A stretch of 64,000 nt of DNA from Sphingorhabdus sp. YGSMI21 (GTDB lineage: Bacteria > Pseudomonadota > Alphaproteobacteria > Sphingomonadales > Sphingomonadaceae). Both the position numbers and the translations under genes were made by a program. The notes beneath the pieces were generated by a model. The model was not told the origin of the DNA. It worked only from the letters and a program-made list of their open reading frames with translations, and did not search any database. How positions within the stretch are numbered: the stretch's first letter is position 1; each line of letters begins with the position of its first letter. The stretch covers positions 124,001 through 188,000 of the forward strand of contig NZ_CP022549.1 in NCBI RefSeq assembly GCF_002776575.1, written 5' to 3'. Positions 44,780-55,100 of the stretch are shown here, in pieces.

Positions 44780-45078
44780 ATATCTGCGTTTGCTAAAACT
44801 AAGAAACCATCCGCAATTGAGCCCACCTCTGCTGAACGTCGCTGTGATGGTTCGACTAAAACCATCTCGCCAACATTGTCGCATCGGCCACGCATCGCCA
44901 GCTCGACAGCCAATTCTCAGTTTCCGCACACAATTGACTGCTGCAACATTGCACTGATAAGATTATCCAAACCTTCGTCACTTCGAAAACGATCAAGAAA
45001 TTACTCAATTAACGATCTCTAATTATACGGGGAATAGATTTTCATCGCCTTTTATATCAATCATATGCTGATAAATCA
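44780..45078. other. convergent intergenic region
   Basis: 299 bp between the end of the Rad50-like gene and the end of the STAND-like gene. I see no credible gene or strong hairpin; the region is A/T-richer than the flanks. Confidence 0.4.
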
Positions 45079-47352
45079 CTAGGCTCTAAGACTGGTAAAC
45101 AGAGCGTTCAACGCCCCGTCGTCGAACTTTTCATCCTCCGCGGAGGATGAGGTTGGAATTGTTGACGGGCTGGCAACCGGCACAGAATTTTCTTCAATAT
45201 GCCCGATACGCTCATCAATTGTCATCAACGCTGAGTCGAGACGGTAACCCGATACGTTCGCTCTGGGTGCCAATTTCTTGATTGCTTCAGAATAATCAGA
45301 CAGAGTAGATTCAGATTCTTCCTGCTCGCACGTGTCGCCAATGTTATCAATTGTATCGATAATGGCATTCGTCACAGCCGTCTTGATATCAGGGTTGATG
45401 TTTGTATTTTTTTCTACCGCATCAGACAGATTCACCAGTTCATCGGCCCATATGCCGTCGTTTATCAATTTTATTACCGCCCTTTCCAATTCTTCTTTCA
45501 AGGTGATAATTTGTGGTCCCGATTGAACATAATCGTCGTCGTCAATATGCGCGATAATCTCTAGCAATGATGTCGCATCTTTCCAGGCACTAAATCGTTG
45601 CGGAGGGGATTTGGTGAGCTCAATTGCCGCGGTCACAAACTCTTCGTCAGATGTAGTGCTCCACCATTCGAGTAAGAGTTCAATCCGACGGGAATTGCTG
45701 AGATCGGCGTATACCCAAGTGTTATCCGGGCCATCTTTCCAATGGGCCGCTGTTTTTAACGTGGAAATCAATCCTTTGAATTGTAGCGCGATGGCCGCCT
45801 GCACATCCGGCGCTAGAAGTTTCTCAGAAACGAATTTCCAAAGGGCTGATGCCATATCTCCAGTCGTCGCACTCAGGGCAACGGATTGGAGCAGCGAACC
45901 ATCTATGAGATAATCTGCCAGATAGTCCCTGAGCGACGGATTGATAAAATCAACCGTTCCATCATCAATTCTGACAAACCCACCTTCCAGTGTTCTGAGC
46001 GATTCCTCATAATCCTTAAAACCCTGTGGAATGCCGTTTTGCTTGCATAAATGGTCGTGTAAGATTTTGAAACTATCGCGCAGGCCATCGGTATTTTCGC
46101 CAAATCGACCAGAAAAGAACAAGGAGATAAGCAAGTGCCGACAAGCTGGGGAAATATGACTCTGGAACGCGGCATCCCAAAGTTTTTTTGGGTTTTTTAA
46201 CATGGACAGGAATGTTTTAGGATAATCTTCGGCGTTAATTTCACCTAATCGTATGACGTCCGTCATCCATTCAATTACGCGGGGGTTGTAGTTATCGTGG
46301 TCAACAATTTTCGATATTTTGCCGCTATCCAAAAGTGCATTTATGTGGGTCTGCGGTGTATTGCCGACCAATAGATGATTGTAGAGGATACGGGCGCGAA
46401 TACCGCGCGTGTAGGATCCCATATCGAGAACATAGGTGCTAATATCCACGCGACTGTCAGCCAAGCGATCAGATGCCCCCTGCGCTTCATTCAATATGTA
46501 GGCGCGAGTGGTCAGAACAAAACGGGCATTGGGACTGTTTCGTATGCGATTCATGAAGGTCGCGAGAACAGAATCCGTTGATGCTAATGCCTGCCGATCC
46601 AATGCAATCGACCCGAGAAAATCGTCGAAAAAGAAAATTTGTTTTTGTGAATCATCAATATGCGTGAAACGGTCATCCAGATTGCGAATGGCAATCAGAT
46701 CCCATTCTTCGCTAATATGAGCAAAGGCCAGCATTTCCGCGAGCGTCGTTTTCCCGACACCGGGGGGGCCAGAAACAATCAATACATGGTGTTTCTCAAG
46801 AATTTTTTGTGCATCGGCCAGGCTTGAATTTTGGGCATAAACGCGAACTTTCGCCGCAATTTCCTGCTTTGTCGTCGCCGTAAAGGCGTGTGATGAGGCA
46901 TTTAAAATCGAGTCCAAAACCGCGCTGCTTGATAGCCATAGCTTGCAGTGCGCCCTAACGACCTTTGGATGATCGTTTAGCAAGGCATTGAGTTCGGATT
47001 GACCTATAATATCAGCTTGCTTTTTTAGGGACGGCCCGATGATCCCGGCCAATTCCTTTTTCCTTGCTGGCGTCAACGGGCAGGACGTAATCAAAATATA
47101 TCGAGATGGGTTAAGCGCGTCTATCGATTGGCGCTCCTTTTTCATCTTTGATTTTAAAGACGGATAGCCGGAATCGACGAGATGTTTGGCTTGCAATATA
47201 ATATCGCCATCAGCAGTCGAGTGACGTCCATCCATTCCATCGTCGGGACCGTTGGCAAATATTTCAAATGGAACATCAAGTGATTTTCCGACTATATCGG
47301 CTGCAAGGTCTTCAAAATCAGCTGGTAGCAGGGAACGAAAATCATAAGGCAT
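45079..47352 (-). CDS. restriction-endonuclease-like/STAND-type NTPase, putative defence protein
   Basis: A 757-residue protein. The N-terminus (about 1-120) looks like an Mrr-type PD-(D/E)XK nuclease: LLPADFEDLAADIVGKSL, then GPDDGMDGRHSTADGDIILQ with Asp and the QAK motif. A P-loop ATPase follows with Walker A VSGPPGVGKTTLAEM (about 196) and Walker B KQIFFFDDFLGS, sensor-like FVLTTRAYIL, typical of nSTAND3-type domains. The last 350 residues are helical and may sense a phage product. Such REase-STAND fusions are antiviral (Avs-like). It starts 3 bp after the Fic gene, so they are co-transcribed. Confidence 0.78.
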   Translation of the reverse strand: MPYDFRSLLPADFEDLAADIVGKSLDVPFEIFANGPDDGMDGRHSTADGDIILQAKHLVDSGYPSLKSKMKKERQSIDALNPSRYILITSCPLTPARKKELAGIIGPSLKKQADIIGQSELNALLNDHPKVVRAHCKLWLSSSAVLDSILNASSHAFTATTKQEIAAKVRVYAQNSSLADAQKILEKHHVLIVSGPPGVGKTTLAEMLAFAHISEEWDLIAIRNLDDRFTHIDDSQKQIFFFDDFLGSIALDRQALASTDSVLATFMNRIRNSPNARFVLTTRAYILNEAQGASDRLADSRVDISTYVLDMGSYTRGIRARILYNHLLVGNTPQTHINALLDSGKISKIVDHDNYNPRVIEWMTDVIRLGEINAEDYPKTFLSMLKNPKKLWDAAFQSHISPACRHLLISLFFSGRFGENTDGLRDSFKILHDHLCKQNGIPQGFKDYEESLRTLEGGFVRIDDGTVDFINPSLRDYLADYLIDGSLLQSVALSATTGDMASALWKFVSEKLLAPDVQAAIALQFKGLISTLKTAAHWKDGPDNTWVYADLSNSRRIELLLEWWSTTSDEEFVTAAIELTKSPPQRFSAWKDATSLLEIIAHIDDDDYVQSGPQIITLKEELERAVIKLINDGIWADELVNLSDAVEKNTNINPDIKTAVTNAIIDTIDNIGDTCEQEESESTLSDYSEAIKKLAPRANVSGYRLDSALMTIDERIGHIEENSVPVASPSTIPTSSSAEDEKFDDGALNALFTSLRA

Positions 47353-47355
47353 AGT

Positions 47356-48843
47356 TTAATCTTCCACTGCCGCTTGCGACCAATCGAGCTTAGCATGTTC
47401 ACCTTCTTCAAAAGCGTTCGTTGCATCAAGCATGGCTCGTGCCTGTGCGAATGAATTCCAATCAATCGAACGGGTGTAATTTTGTGCAACGTCTAAAGTT
47501 CGTATGGTTGGGGTCGTGTGGTTATTGTGAGAAAGAGCTTTCAATGAACTGAGATAATCCGTGCGATATGCCGTTGGAATGATAATTCGTTCCTGATTCC
47601 CGGCGATAAGTTCTGCGTTCATCATAATTCTGGCGATGCGCCCATTTCCATCGGAAAAAGGATGCACCTCGCTTATTAACACCTTAGCAAAAACCGCACG
47701 TTGGAAAGGTTCTGGCAGGGCTTCCAGAAACTCAAAACCCTTTTTCAATGTGCCTTCGACCAAATCCGGTAATACAAATATAGTGTTACCTGCTTGATTG
47801 TTTTTAGCTTTGAAAACGCCAGGATTTTTTTCTGGTCTCGCCGACATAACTGTCGCGTGTCTAGCCCTTAACTTCTCAATGAAATCTTCGAATGATTTGG
47901 GAAGCTGGCGCATTTCTCGCTCGTCAGACACGATGCGGAATGTACCCAAAACATCGTGTGCGTCATTTGGTCTTTCCTCCGGGATACTGCCCTTGAAAAT
48001 GATGTCCTGGGCTTCCTCAACGGTAAACTTGGTTCCCTCAATAAAATTGGAAAAATAGGATTCAAAAAAGGCGACGTTAGCTATCGCCTCATCTGATTCA
48101 GCAACGGGCGGACGACTTTCAGGAACAATTTCGTGGAGTGCAAAAAACAATTTTTCAAAAAGTGATAAACGATCCGTATCGAAAGGTTGGCCTGCGGCTC
48201 TTGCCTTTCCTACAGCACCTTCGATTTTCCCATCTTGTGTTCCAATTAGCGCACCGATCAGATTGTTAAATTGCTCAAACTCATCATCAAGACCAAGCGC
48301 GGGGGCAATGTCGCGTGCCTCGTCCCTTAGGCGATTGATTGCTTGTTCGCCCTGTCGGTTAATATATCTGTCGAGATGATTTTCCATTTCTTCACTGGAA
48401 AGCGTACGAGCAACGCCTCCTGCTCTCGCTCGTGAAAGTTTCATATTCTCCAAATATGCGCGCGCTGGCGATGATAAGCGCGCTCCTCCTGCGAACGGTT
48501 TATCACTTTCAAGTGCCGCGGCTCCTTTGCGTGGCTGGAATGTTAAACCAGGAAGACTGACTTTTCGCATCTTATTGGAAATCAGGAACACTGACCCGTC
48601 TTCTGCAGGTCCGTTTTCTAAGGCAGTGCGATCAGCAATAATTGCGTCTGGATAATAGCCTGTAATTAGATGGTACCAGTTTCGGCGCACTAACCTTTCG
48701 GGATCTTCATTCATTTTTCGAGTATAAAGGCGGGTTCCAATCTTGCGCAGACGGCCTGCCTCGACGGCGTCATAAACAGCCTTCGTGATTTCCGTGTTCG
48801 ATACAAACACTTCTGGCATATTTGCTATGGATAATTCGGGCAT
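47356..48843 (-). CDS. Fic-domain protein with AbiEi-like N-terminus
   Basis: A 495-residue protein. The Fic AMP-transferase motif HPFSDGNGRIARIMMNAEL is complete (around residues 392-410). Preceding residues form the Fic core (EIVPESRPPVAESDEAIANV, FIEGTKFTVEEAQDIIF). The N-terminal 120 residues (EVFVSNTEITKAVYDAVEAG RLRKIGTRLYTRK) resemble AbiEi-type winged-helix antitoxin domains, a combination seen in stand-alone Fic proteins. I chose ATG 48843 because AAAGGAG lies 7 bp upstream. The REase-STAND gene follows within 3 bp. Confidence 0.88.
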   Translation of the reverse strand: MPELSIANMPEVFVSNTEITKAVYDAVEAGRLRKIGTRLYTRKMNEDPERLVRRNWYHLITGYYPDAIIADRTALENGPAEDGSVFLISNKMRKVSLPGLTFQPRKGAAALESDKPFAGGARLSSPARAYLENMKLSRARAGGVARTLSSEEMENHLDRYINRQGEQAINRLRDEARDIAPALGLDDEFEQFNNLIGALIGTQDGKIEGAVGKARAAGQPFDTDRLSLFEKLFFALHEIVPESRPPVAESDEAIANVAFFESYFSNFIEGTKFTVEEAQDIIFKGSIPEERPNDAHDVLGTFRIVSDEREMRQLPKSFEDFIEKLRARHATVMSARPEKNPGVFKAKNNQAGNTIFVLPDLVEGTLKKGFEFLEALPEPFQRAVFAKVLISEVHPFSDGNGRIARIMMNAELIAGNQERIIIPTAYRTDYLSSLKALSHNNHTTPTIRTLDVAQNYTRSIDWNSFAQARAMLDATNAFEEGEHAKLDWSQAAVED

Positions 48844-49015
48844 TAACGTGCTCCTTTTACCCATCATACCGATTTATCGTTATTTAAGAAGCCATTTTTC
48901 CGATTTTTCGCAATTTATGTAGGATTTCGACGAGATTTTGAAAGTGCTTGATGATACTCGCCATCTTGCGACCAAAGGGTTAGCCACTATTGTCAGATCG
49001 CTTATCCAAAATATA

Positions 49016-49056
49016 TGACATATCATGTCTATTGACATTATACACATGATATGTCA
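49016..49056. promoter_or_regulatory. hipBA operator-promoter palindrome
   Basis: Perfect inverted repeats TGACATATCATGT (49016-49028) and ACATGATATGTCA (49044-49056) flank TTGACA (49033-49038), 11 bp before the HipB start. The layout fits autorepression by HipB. Confidence 0.72.
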
Positions 49057-49066
49057 CTTATTTTTA

Positions 49067-49408
49067 ATGCCACGCGCCTCCAGAGTCACATCGGGTCTAC
49101 CCCCACAAAGCAAGCGAGCACTTGTGTCGTTGGGCAAGGACATTACCGTAGCCCGCAAACGGCGCAAGATTAGTCAAAAAATCATGGCCGAGCGTATATT
49201 CGTGTCGGTCCAAACAGTCCAGCGGCTCGAATCTGGTGATCCTACTGTAGGCATTGCAATTCTTGCCAGCGCATTGTTCGTTCTCGGGTTTACCAAGCGA
49301 CTTGCAGAATTGGCAGCTCCAGAAAGCGACCAAGTTGGTATGCGCGAACATCTGGCTCGATTGCCAAAGAAAACACATAGCGAATCCTCTAAAGATTTGG
49401 ATTTCTAG
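49067..49408 (+). CDS. hipB: HipB-like Xre-family antitoxin/repressor
   Basis: A 113-residue DNA-binding protein with the Xre HTH LGKDITVARKRRKISQKIMA ERIFVSVQTVQRLESG (about 25-62). The ATG at 49067 follows directly after the palindromic operator; an upstream frame to 49025 lies inside the operator. The gene ends 6 bp before hipA. It should bind HipA and repress the operon. Confidence 0.86.
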   Translation: MPRASRVTSGLPPQSKRALVSLGKDITVARKRRKISQKIMAERIFVSVQTVQRLESGDPTVGIAILASALFVLGFTKRLAELAAPESDQVGMREHLARLPKKTHSESSKDLDF

Positions 49409-49414
49409 GCGCGT

Positions 49415-50656
49415 ATGGCCGTGATCGAGACCTATGTTTTTGTCCATTTGGCAGAGGGGCCAGTGCCCGCAGGACTTCTGACAATGACAGATGAGCAGCG
49501 GACTCAGTTTTCAACTTTCGCTTATGGCCGCCGCTATCTTGAGCGCCCGGACCGGATTCCCGTCGATCCGGTTGCATTGCCATTGACCAGTGGGTCGGCG
49601 GATCAGATATTTCGTACCGAAGAAGGATTTGCTGTATTTGGCGGCATTCGCGATGCAGCACCTGATGGTTGGGGCCAATATTTAATGTATAAGGCGATGG
49701 GTGACAGAACGCCAACCGAGGCCGACCTCATTTTGGCATCGGGTGATCACCGGGTTGGCGCATTGGCCTTTGGGCCCACGCCGGCAAAGCCGCAGCGCAT
49801 CACTCCGTGGGGCGACGGCGATGCACCAGGCGAACATTTTGACCTAGCCGAACTCGCAGAAGCGGCCGAACGCGCACAAAATGTTGACCTGCTTGATGAA
49901 AACTTGCGCAAATTGCTAACCGCCGGATCATCTCTTGGCGGTGCTCGCCCCAAAGCTGCAACAGAGATCAATGGACAGCCCTGGATCGCAAAGTTTCAAG
50001 CACAAAAAGACACTTTTCCTGAATGCCGGGTTGAACTGGCAACAATGCGTCTGGCAAAAGAATGTGGGCTCGACGTACCAGCTCTTGGATTTGAAAATAT
50101 CCTCGGCCGTGACATATATATGATTGAGCGGTTCGACAGGAGCATGAATAAGCAACATCGCACTCCTTTTGCCTCCGGACTAACGATGCTGGCAGCCCAT
50201 GAAAGTGAAGTTAGCCAGTATAATTATCGCGATCTGGCCGCTGTGTTGCGACAACACGGGACAATGGTGAAAACCGATTTGAATGAGCTTTTTAAGCGGA
50301 TGGTGTTCAACATTCTGGTTACTAACGATGATGATCATCTACGCAATCACGGATTTTTATATGATGGTAATGGCTGGAGGTTGTCACCTTTGTATGACGT
50401 TGTCCCCAAACCGCAAATTGGATTTGAGCGGCGACTGGTCTTGGGAGTTGGCCCACAAGGCCGGGACGCAACCCTAGTCAACGCCATTGCCGGCGCGCCC
50501 GATTTTGATCTTTCGCTTGAAGAAGCAGAGGCTATCACTGTCGAGCTTGCTGGGACTGTTGCCAATGGATGGGAAGAAGCATTCCGGAGCGCTGGTATAA
50601 ACGCGGCGGATATAGCTCGATTTGCGACTTGTTTCAGAGAGGCCCAAGCAAGCTAA
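49415..50656 (+). CDS. hipA: HipA-family serine/threonine kinase toxin
   Basis: A 413-residue HipA-like kinase. Features: N-terminal domain ending FGGIRDAAPDGWGQYL, glycine-rich ATP loop LTAGSSLGGARPKAATEING, DIYMIERFDR, catalytic loop ILVTNDDDHLRNHGFLYDG and metal Asp in LSPLYDVVPKP. HipA kinases phosphorylate glutamyl-tRNA synthetase or related targets and induce persistence; HipB antagonises them. Complete and intact. Confidence 0.93.
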   Translation: MAVIETYVFVHLAEGPVPAGLLTMTDEQRTQFSTFAYGRRYLERPDRIPVDPVALPLTSGSADQIFRTEEGFAVFGGIRDAAPDGWGQYLMYKAMGDRTPTEADLILASGDHRVGALAFGPTPAKPQRITPWGDGDAPGEHFDLAELAEAAERAQNVDLLDENLRKLLTAGSSLGGARPKAATEINGQPWIAKFQAQKDTFPECRVELATMRLAKECGLDVPALGFENILGRDIYMIERFDRSMNKQHRTPFASGLTMLAAHESEVSQYNYRDLAAVLRQHGTMVKTDLNELFKRMVFNILVTNDDDHLRNHGFLYDGNGWRLSPLYDVVPKPQIGFERRLVLGVGPQGRDATLVNAIAGAPDFDLSLEEAEAITVELAGTVANGWEEAFRSAGINAADIARFATCFREAQAS

Positions 50657-50849
50657 CCGGTGGTTGCCAATGTGCAATTTCTCAAACAAATTTTTTTAAA
50701 CCGTCTTTATGCCGACCACCAAGCGAGGCGACGTATCAGCGGTTCTCTAAACCTTCACATCGAAAAAAACCGCAACAGACCTAATACAGATATCCAAAGG
50801 CCCCACAGCGCGAAGGCTAATAGCAACCCAAATTCCAAACGAAGGCGCA

Positions 50850-51053
50850 TCAACTGTTGCAGGCGCAGCCCTCGCCTTTGTGGCAGATCTTATCTCGAGC
50901 TATGCAACTATCCCCACAAGCCTTGCCTTTGCTGCACATCTTGCAGCAAGCGCTGGTCTGCGCAAAGGCGGCCCCGGACGCGCAAGGATTGATTTGCGTA
51001 GGCCCAAGCAAACTAGCGACAAGCGCAAAAGATACAGCAATAGATTTCATCAT
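50850..51053 (-). CDS. small Cys-rich exported plasmid protein
   Basis: A 67-residue protein: signal peptide (MMKSIAVSFALVASLLGPTQ) and a mature domain with eleven or so residues between paired cysteines (ACCKMCSKGKACGDSCIARD KICHKGEGCACNS, nine Cys). Proteins with CCKxCxKGKACGDSCI-type cores accompany SNase-like genes on conjugative plasmids. The GAGGGG before the double ATG supports start 51053. Function unknown. Confidence 0.75.
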   Translation of the reverse strand: MMKSIAVSFALVASLLGPTQINPCASGAAFAQTSACCKMCSKGKACGDSCIARDKICHKGEGCACNS

Positions 51054-51205
51054 AAATGCCCCTCGAAACGGGGATTGCACATAATAAGAAAACTGTCGAA
51101 TCTTTGGATTGATAGTTTCGGCCAGAACGTGGCCTATCTCCCATATTCGGTATTGCGTAAGAGCAACCCCAATTCGGACGAATAGCATTTAAATTTGCGA
51201 TATTC

Positions 51206-51889
51206 CTACTCCCGTTGACTCGACAATTGCGTTAGACTTCCACCGTAATTTTGCTTTTTCCGTGTTTTAGGTTGGACCCACATCCTACCAAACAGGGCGA
51301 ACCATTTCCAAAAGATTGATAACTTTAAGTCTATTAAGGGCGCTTTTTTTCGGTCGCAGACATTTTCCAGGTCATAGGTTTTCCAACGTAATACGGTACC
51401 ACTGGTAATCATCTCGCAAGAAACGTTGCGACCATCAGCAAGCAGACACCATGCGGCTGTTCGATCTCCCTTTCCTGATCCGGCAGAGAGACATTGCATA
51501 GCTGGAGCACTAACAATCACATGGCCCTGCTTGAGACTGCCCTTTGCTCCGCCAAACAGACTGGCAAGCTGGTCACGCGCCTTGGTGCCGCTTGTCATTG
51601 GACATGGTGAGCCCGGTCTGCACGAGCCATCAATTTCACGCGCGGCGATGCCTGCAAGCCGAATTTTCATGCCCTCCCTGCACCAAATCGGCCCATCGCC
51701 ATCCCAGACAGCGATGGGCGTGCATTGAAACTGCTGCCCTGCTGCTATAATAGGTGCCCCAGCATCTACCGAACAGGAATTGAGCAGAAAAGCGACTGCA
51801 ACCAGCTGCCCAATTATTCGGCTGAACACGGCATTTGTCCCGAGTTCAGCACCATCTGCAAATTCTGTGCGGCACAGATAGTTATTCAC
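51206..51889 (-). CDS. SNase-like thermonuclease family protein
   Basis: A 227-residue exported protein with N-terminal hydrophobic segment (LVAVAFLLNSCSVDAG, possible lipobox) and SNase-like core FQCTPIAVWDGDGPIWCREG MKIRLAGIAAREIDG. Catalytic Arg/Glu/Arg arrangement of true staphylococcal nuclease is only partly visible. The C-terminus after DLENVCDRKKAP looks unlike family members and may be frameshifted. Start is a GTG overlapping the previous stop (GTGA). Confidence 0.72.
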   Translation of the reverse strand: MNNYLCRTEFADGAELGTNAVFSRIIGQLVAVAFLLNSCSVDAGAPIIAAGQQFQCTPIAVWDGDGPIWCREGMKIRLAGIAAREIDGSCRPGSPCPMTSGTKARDQLASLFGGAKGSLKQGHVIVSAPAMQCLSAGSGKGDRTAAWCLLADGRNVSCEMITSGTVLRWKTYDLENVCDRKKAPLIDLKLSIFWKWFALFGRMWVQPKTRKKQNYGGSLTQLSSQRE

Positions 51890-52095
51890 CGGAAGCCGCT
51901 GCCCCGATCAAAACCACCAAATATGTGGTTGTTTGATTTGTCATAGGCGCTTTCGCGTACCTCGGCCTCTACGCTTCCATCACGTCCCCTTCGGGTTTTA
52001 AGATCGCTTAGGCTGACACGGTTTTGGCGCGCCCAAAGGTCGACCTCTGCTTCGCTATTGAATGAACCAATTTTCCTGAAATGCCAATTACTCAT
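51886..52095 (-). CDS. small hypothetical transfer-region protein
   Basis: A 69-residue protein (SNWHFRKIGSFNSEAEVDLW ARQNRVSLSDLKTRRGRDGS...) with AGGAGA before the ATG. Overlaps the SNase-like gene and follows traI by 66 bp. No family recognised; no membrane segment. Confidence 0.65.
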   Translation of the reverse strand: MSNWHFRKIGSFNSEAEVDLWARQNRVSLSDLKTRRGRDGSVEAEVRESAYDKSNNHIFGGFDRGSGFR

Positions 52096-52161
52096 CTAAT
52101 TTCTCCTTGTTTGGGTAGTGGTTGTAGTCAGTTGTAAATCTTCGAACGACATCGCTCGCGC

Positions 52162-55100
52162 TCATAGTTCCATTCCCTTGCTTTTTTCAGGCAATGATAG
52201 GGGCTGCACGGCCTTTTCATCATTTCCTTGCTTGGCAGGTGTCTGCTGCCTCGGCGGCTCCGGTTTGGATTCAGAAGGCGGACCGGCGCGCAGCTTGTCG
52301 TCGGCCAGGCCAAGTCCCTCAAGGCTGCCGGGATCAAAGGGTTTGTCCGGATCGCGGGCGGCAATTTTATGCTTATCGACATCAAGCCTGCCAGCTTCTT
52401 CAAGGGCAGAATATTTATCGCCTGTGGTGCGGTTGAGCTGACGGCCGAGTTTTTCCTTATCGTCGGTAATGACCTTCACATCGTCGCGGACACGGGTCAC
52501 AGCGACATTGAACAGGCGCTGGTTGGACAGATAGCGCTCTTCCGATCCCATCACTACCAAACCCTTGTCGGTGGTAATACCCTGCGCCATGTGCATATTG
52601 AGCGCATATGCCAGATCAATGCGTTTCAGCATCGGATCGTCCATACCAAGCCGCACAACACTCTTGTCGCCCCGCTCGACCATCACGCCGCTTCCATCGA
52701 TCCCCACGACACGGCCAATAGAGCTGTTCAGCAAATCGCGCGTTTTGTCATTCGCGGTCCAGCGTATCTTGTCGCCCTCGTGGACTTCAATTTCCTTGGT
52801 GGCAGTTAGATTGAGCTTGTCGAGCTTTGCGCCAGACGCCAGCTTTTGCGGGTCGAAAGCCTTGCGCTTTCTATTCCGTTCAACTTCGACCTTGCCGTTC
52901 TGAAACACACGCGAAACCCGGTATTCTCCGCGCTCGAGGCCGACAGACTGGAGGCGGGTCCAGACTTCAAGCCGAAAGCCCGGCTGATAGCTATGCGCAT
53001 AGCGCAGCTCTTCGCGTGTCCGGTCAACCCGGTCGGCCACTGTCAATTTGAGACCGCCGCCTTTCAGTTTTCCCTCGTCTTTGAGGCCGGTCTGAATGTG
53101 TTCATTGAGATTGGCCCGGGTTTCACGCCCACTGGTAAACAGCATGGTTTTGTCGCGCTCATCCTCTGGCAGATTAAGCCAGTATTCGGCTGCCGTTTCC
53201 ACGCGGTCGTTCGTCTCGATCACCCGGTCGCCCAGCAATTTGAGCGCGTTACCGGCGCGCCCAACATTGGTAAGCGCTGCAACAGCGCGCAGTTCCGGCG
53301 TTCGCTGGCGCAAATTCTCATTCATATCTGCGGTGGCAAGCCCGCCTGCCTGCGCTACCGCAAAGGATTTACCGGCATCAATGGACAACAGCTGCTTGCG
53401 GTCGCCAACCAGCACAAGTTTATCCACGCTGGCGACATTGGCGATCTGAGTAAGGGCGTGCATCTGGTTATTGGAAATCATCGATGCTTCGTCGACGATC
53501 AGATAGGCGCCATTGAGCATGTCGCGAGATTTACTGGCCCGCTGCGGATGATCGCCTGTCAGCAGCGCGTCATGCTGCATCAGGAAACTTGCCACCGTCA
53601 TTGCTTCCAGACCGGTTACCTCTTTGAGATCGGCAACCATCTTGTTCTGGAAGGCCAGGCCCAAGGCTGGCTTTTTCTCAAAATCGAGAACATTGGCGAC
53701 GGCACCGAGCATGGTCGATTTACCAGCTCCTGCAAGTCCCTGGACGGCAACAATGCGGTCACTCGAAGCAATGATCGTGCTTGCAGCCGCCATCTGCCCA
53801 TCATTTAGCGGGCGTTCTTTTGAGGCTCCCGAAAGAACCTCTACCGCCCGGTCCGGCCTGACCAGCGGCAGTACGCCGTTCTTGCCGCGCTCAATTTCAC
53901 CGAGGATCCCCGCTTCTGTTTCAAGCGCGTCTCTCGTCGTCACCATCTCGACCACATTGTCTGCGCGTTTATTGTCGCCCGGCACCAACTCGCCGCGGTT
54001 CGTTAGTTCGATCAGACGTTTATCGATCAGCTCCGGCGTCACACCATTTAGTCCAAGATCAACTGCTGTCTTTGTTACCTGATGTACCTCGAACGCGGCC
54101 TCGCGCTGTGAGAGAATGCGGATAGCGCTCGCCGTTGCCAATTGGGTCCGCGCGACCGGCCCTGTCATCATCACGCGTTTCAGCGCGGTATCAACGAGCG
54201 GATCACTTGGTTTTTGCAGTGAATCAAGAACGAATTGGCGCGCGCCCTTTAATCCGTCTTCGATCGCTCCAACCCCGCGCTCCAATAGCCCGGCCTCTTT
54301 ATTAGCTGACACCTTTGCCTGCTCGATCAGCTGCTCCGGTACAAAACCGAGGTCAGCTGCGCGCGCTTTCCACTCCTGTGTCAGCGCGCCTCTATCTTCG
54401 ACAGCAATCTTGTCGTCACGTGTGCGCTTGGTGATTTCACGCAATCCTTGCTTTGTCGCGGTGCCAAGCTCGGTCGCTTTGGCCAGTATATCCGCGCGGC
54501 GTTGGCTGAAGGCTTCGCGCACATTTTTAGGCACACCGGCAATCTCGAACGTGCCATGCTTACCCTGCAGCTGGACTGCATAGCCTAGCTTTTCGAGCGA
54601 GTCTCTAAACGCAGCATGATAGATTGAACTGATCACCGTATTGTTACGCCAGATCTCACCATTATGAAGCGCGCGCCAGTTCCCGTCAGGCATCCGTGTC
54701 ATATTCGCTATCACCGCATGGACATGGCCCTGCGGGTCGAGCGCCCGGCTCGTGTCATGCTGAAACAGAGCATAGACCAGATTTCCCGTCCGCACCGGTA
54801 CAGCGCGGCCATCGATCTTCTGACGACCTTCGGCAAGATTGGCCTCCACCCAACCCATCGCCGTTTTAACCGCGCCCATATGGGCTTGGGTTATGCGTGT
54901 ATCGCCGCCGACGAGCGAGAGCAGTGTGGCCGATTTGGGCATCGAGAATGTGAGGTCCATCCCCACCGCGCGCTTGCCGGGTTCACCAACCTGTGATCCG
55001 TCCGGGAGCTTGCCGTTGAGAATATTTTCGAAAGTTCCTGCGTCAACCTTGCCAGTGGGATTTGATAGCGGCATCTTTTCCAGTTTTTCAGCGCCGGCAG

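Noticed and set aside
52846..53808. 320-residue forward frame opposite traI
   Set aside because: It lies entirely within the helicase coding region on the other strand and has no motif.
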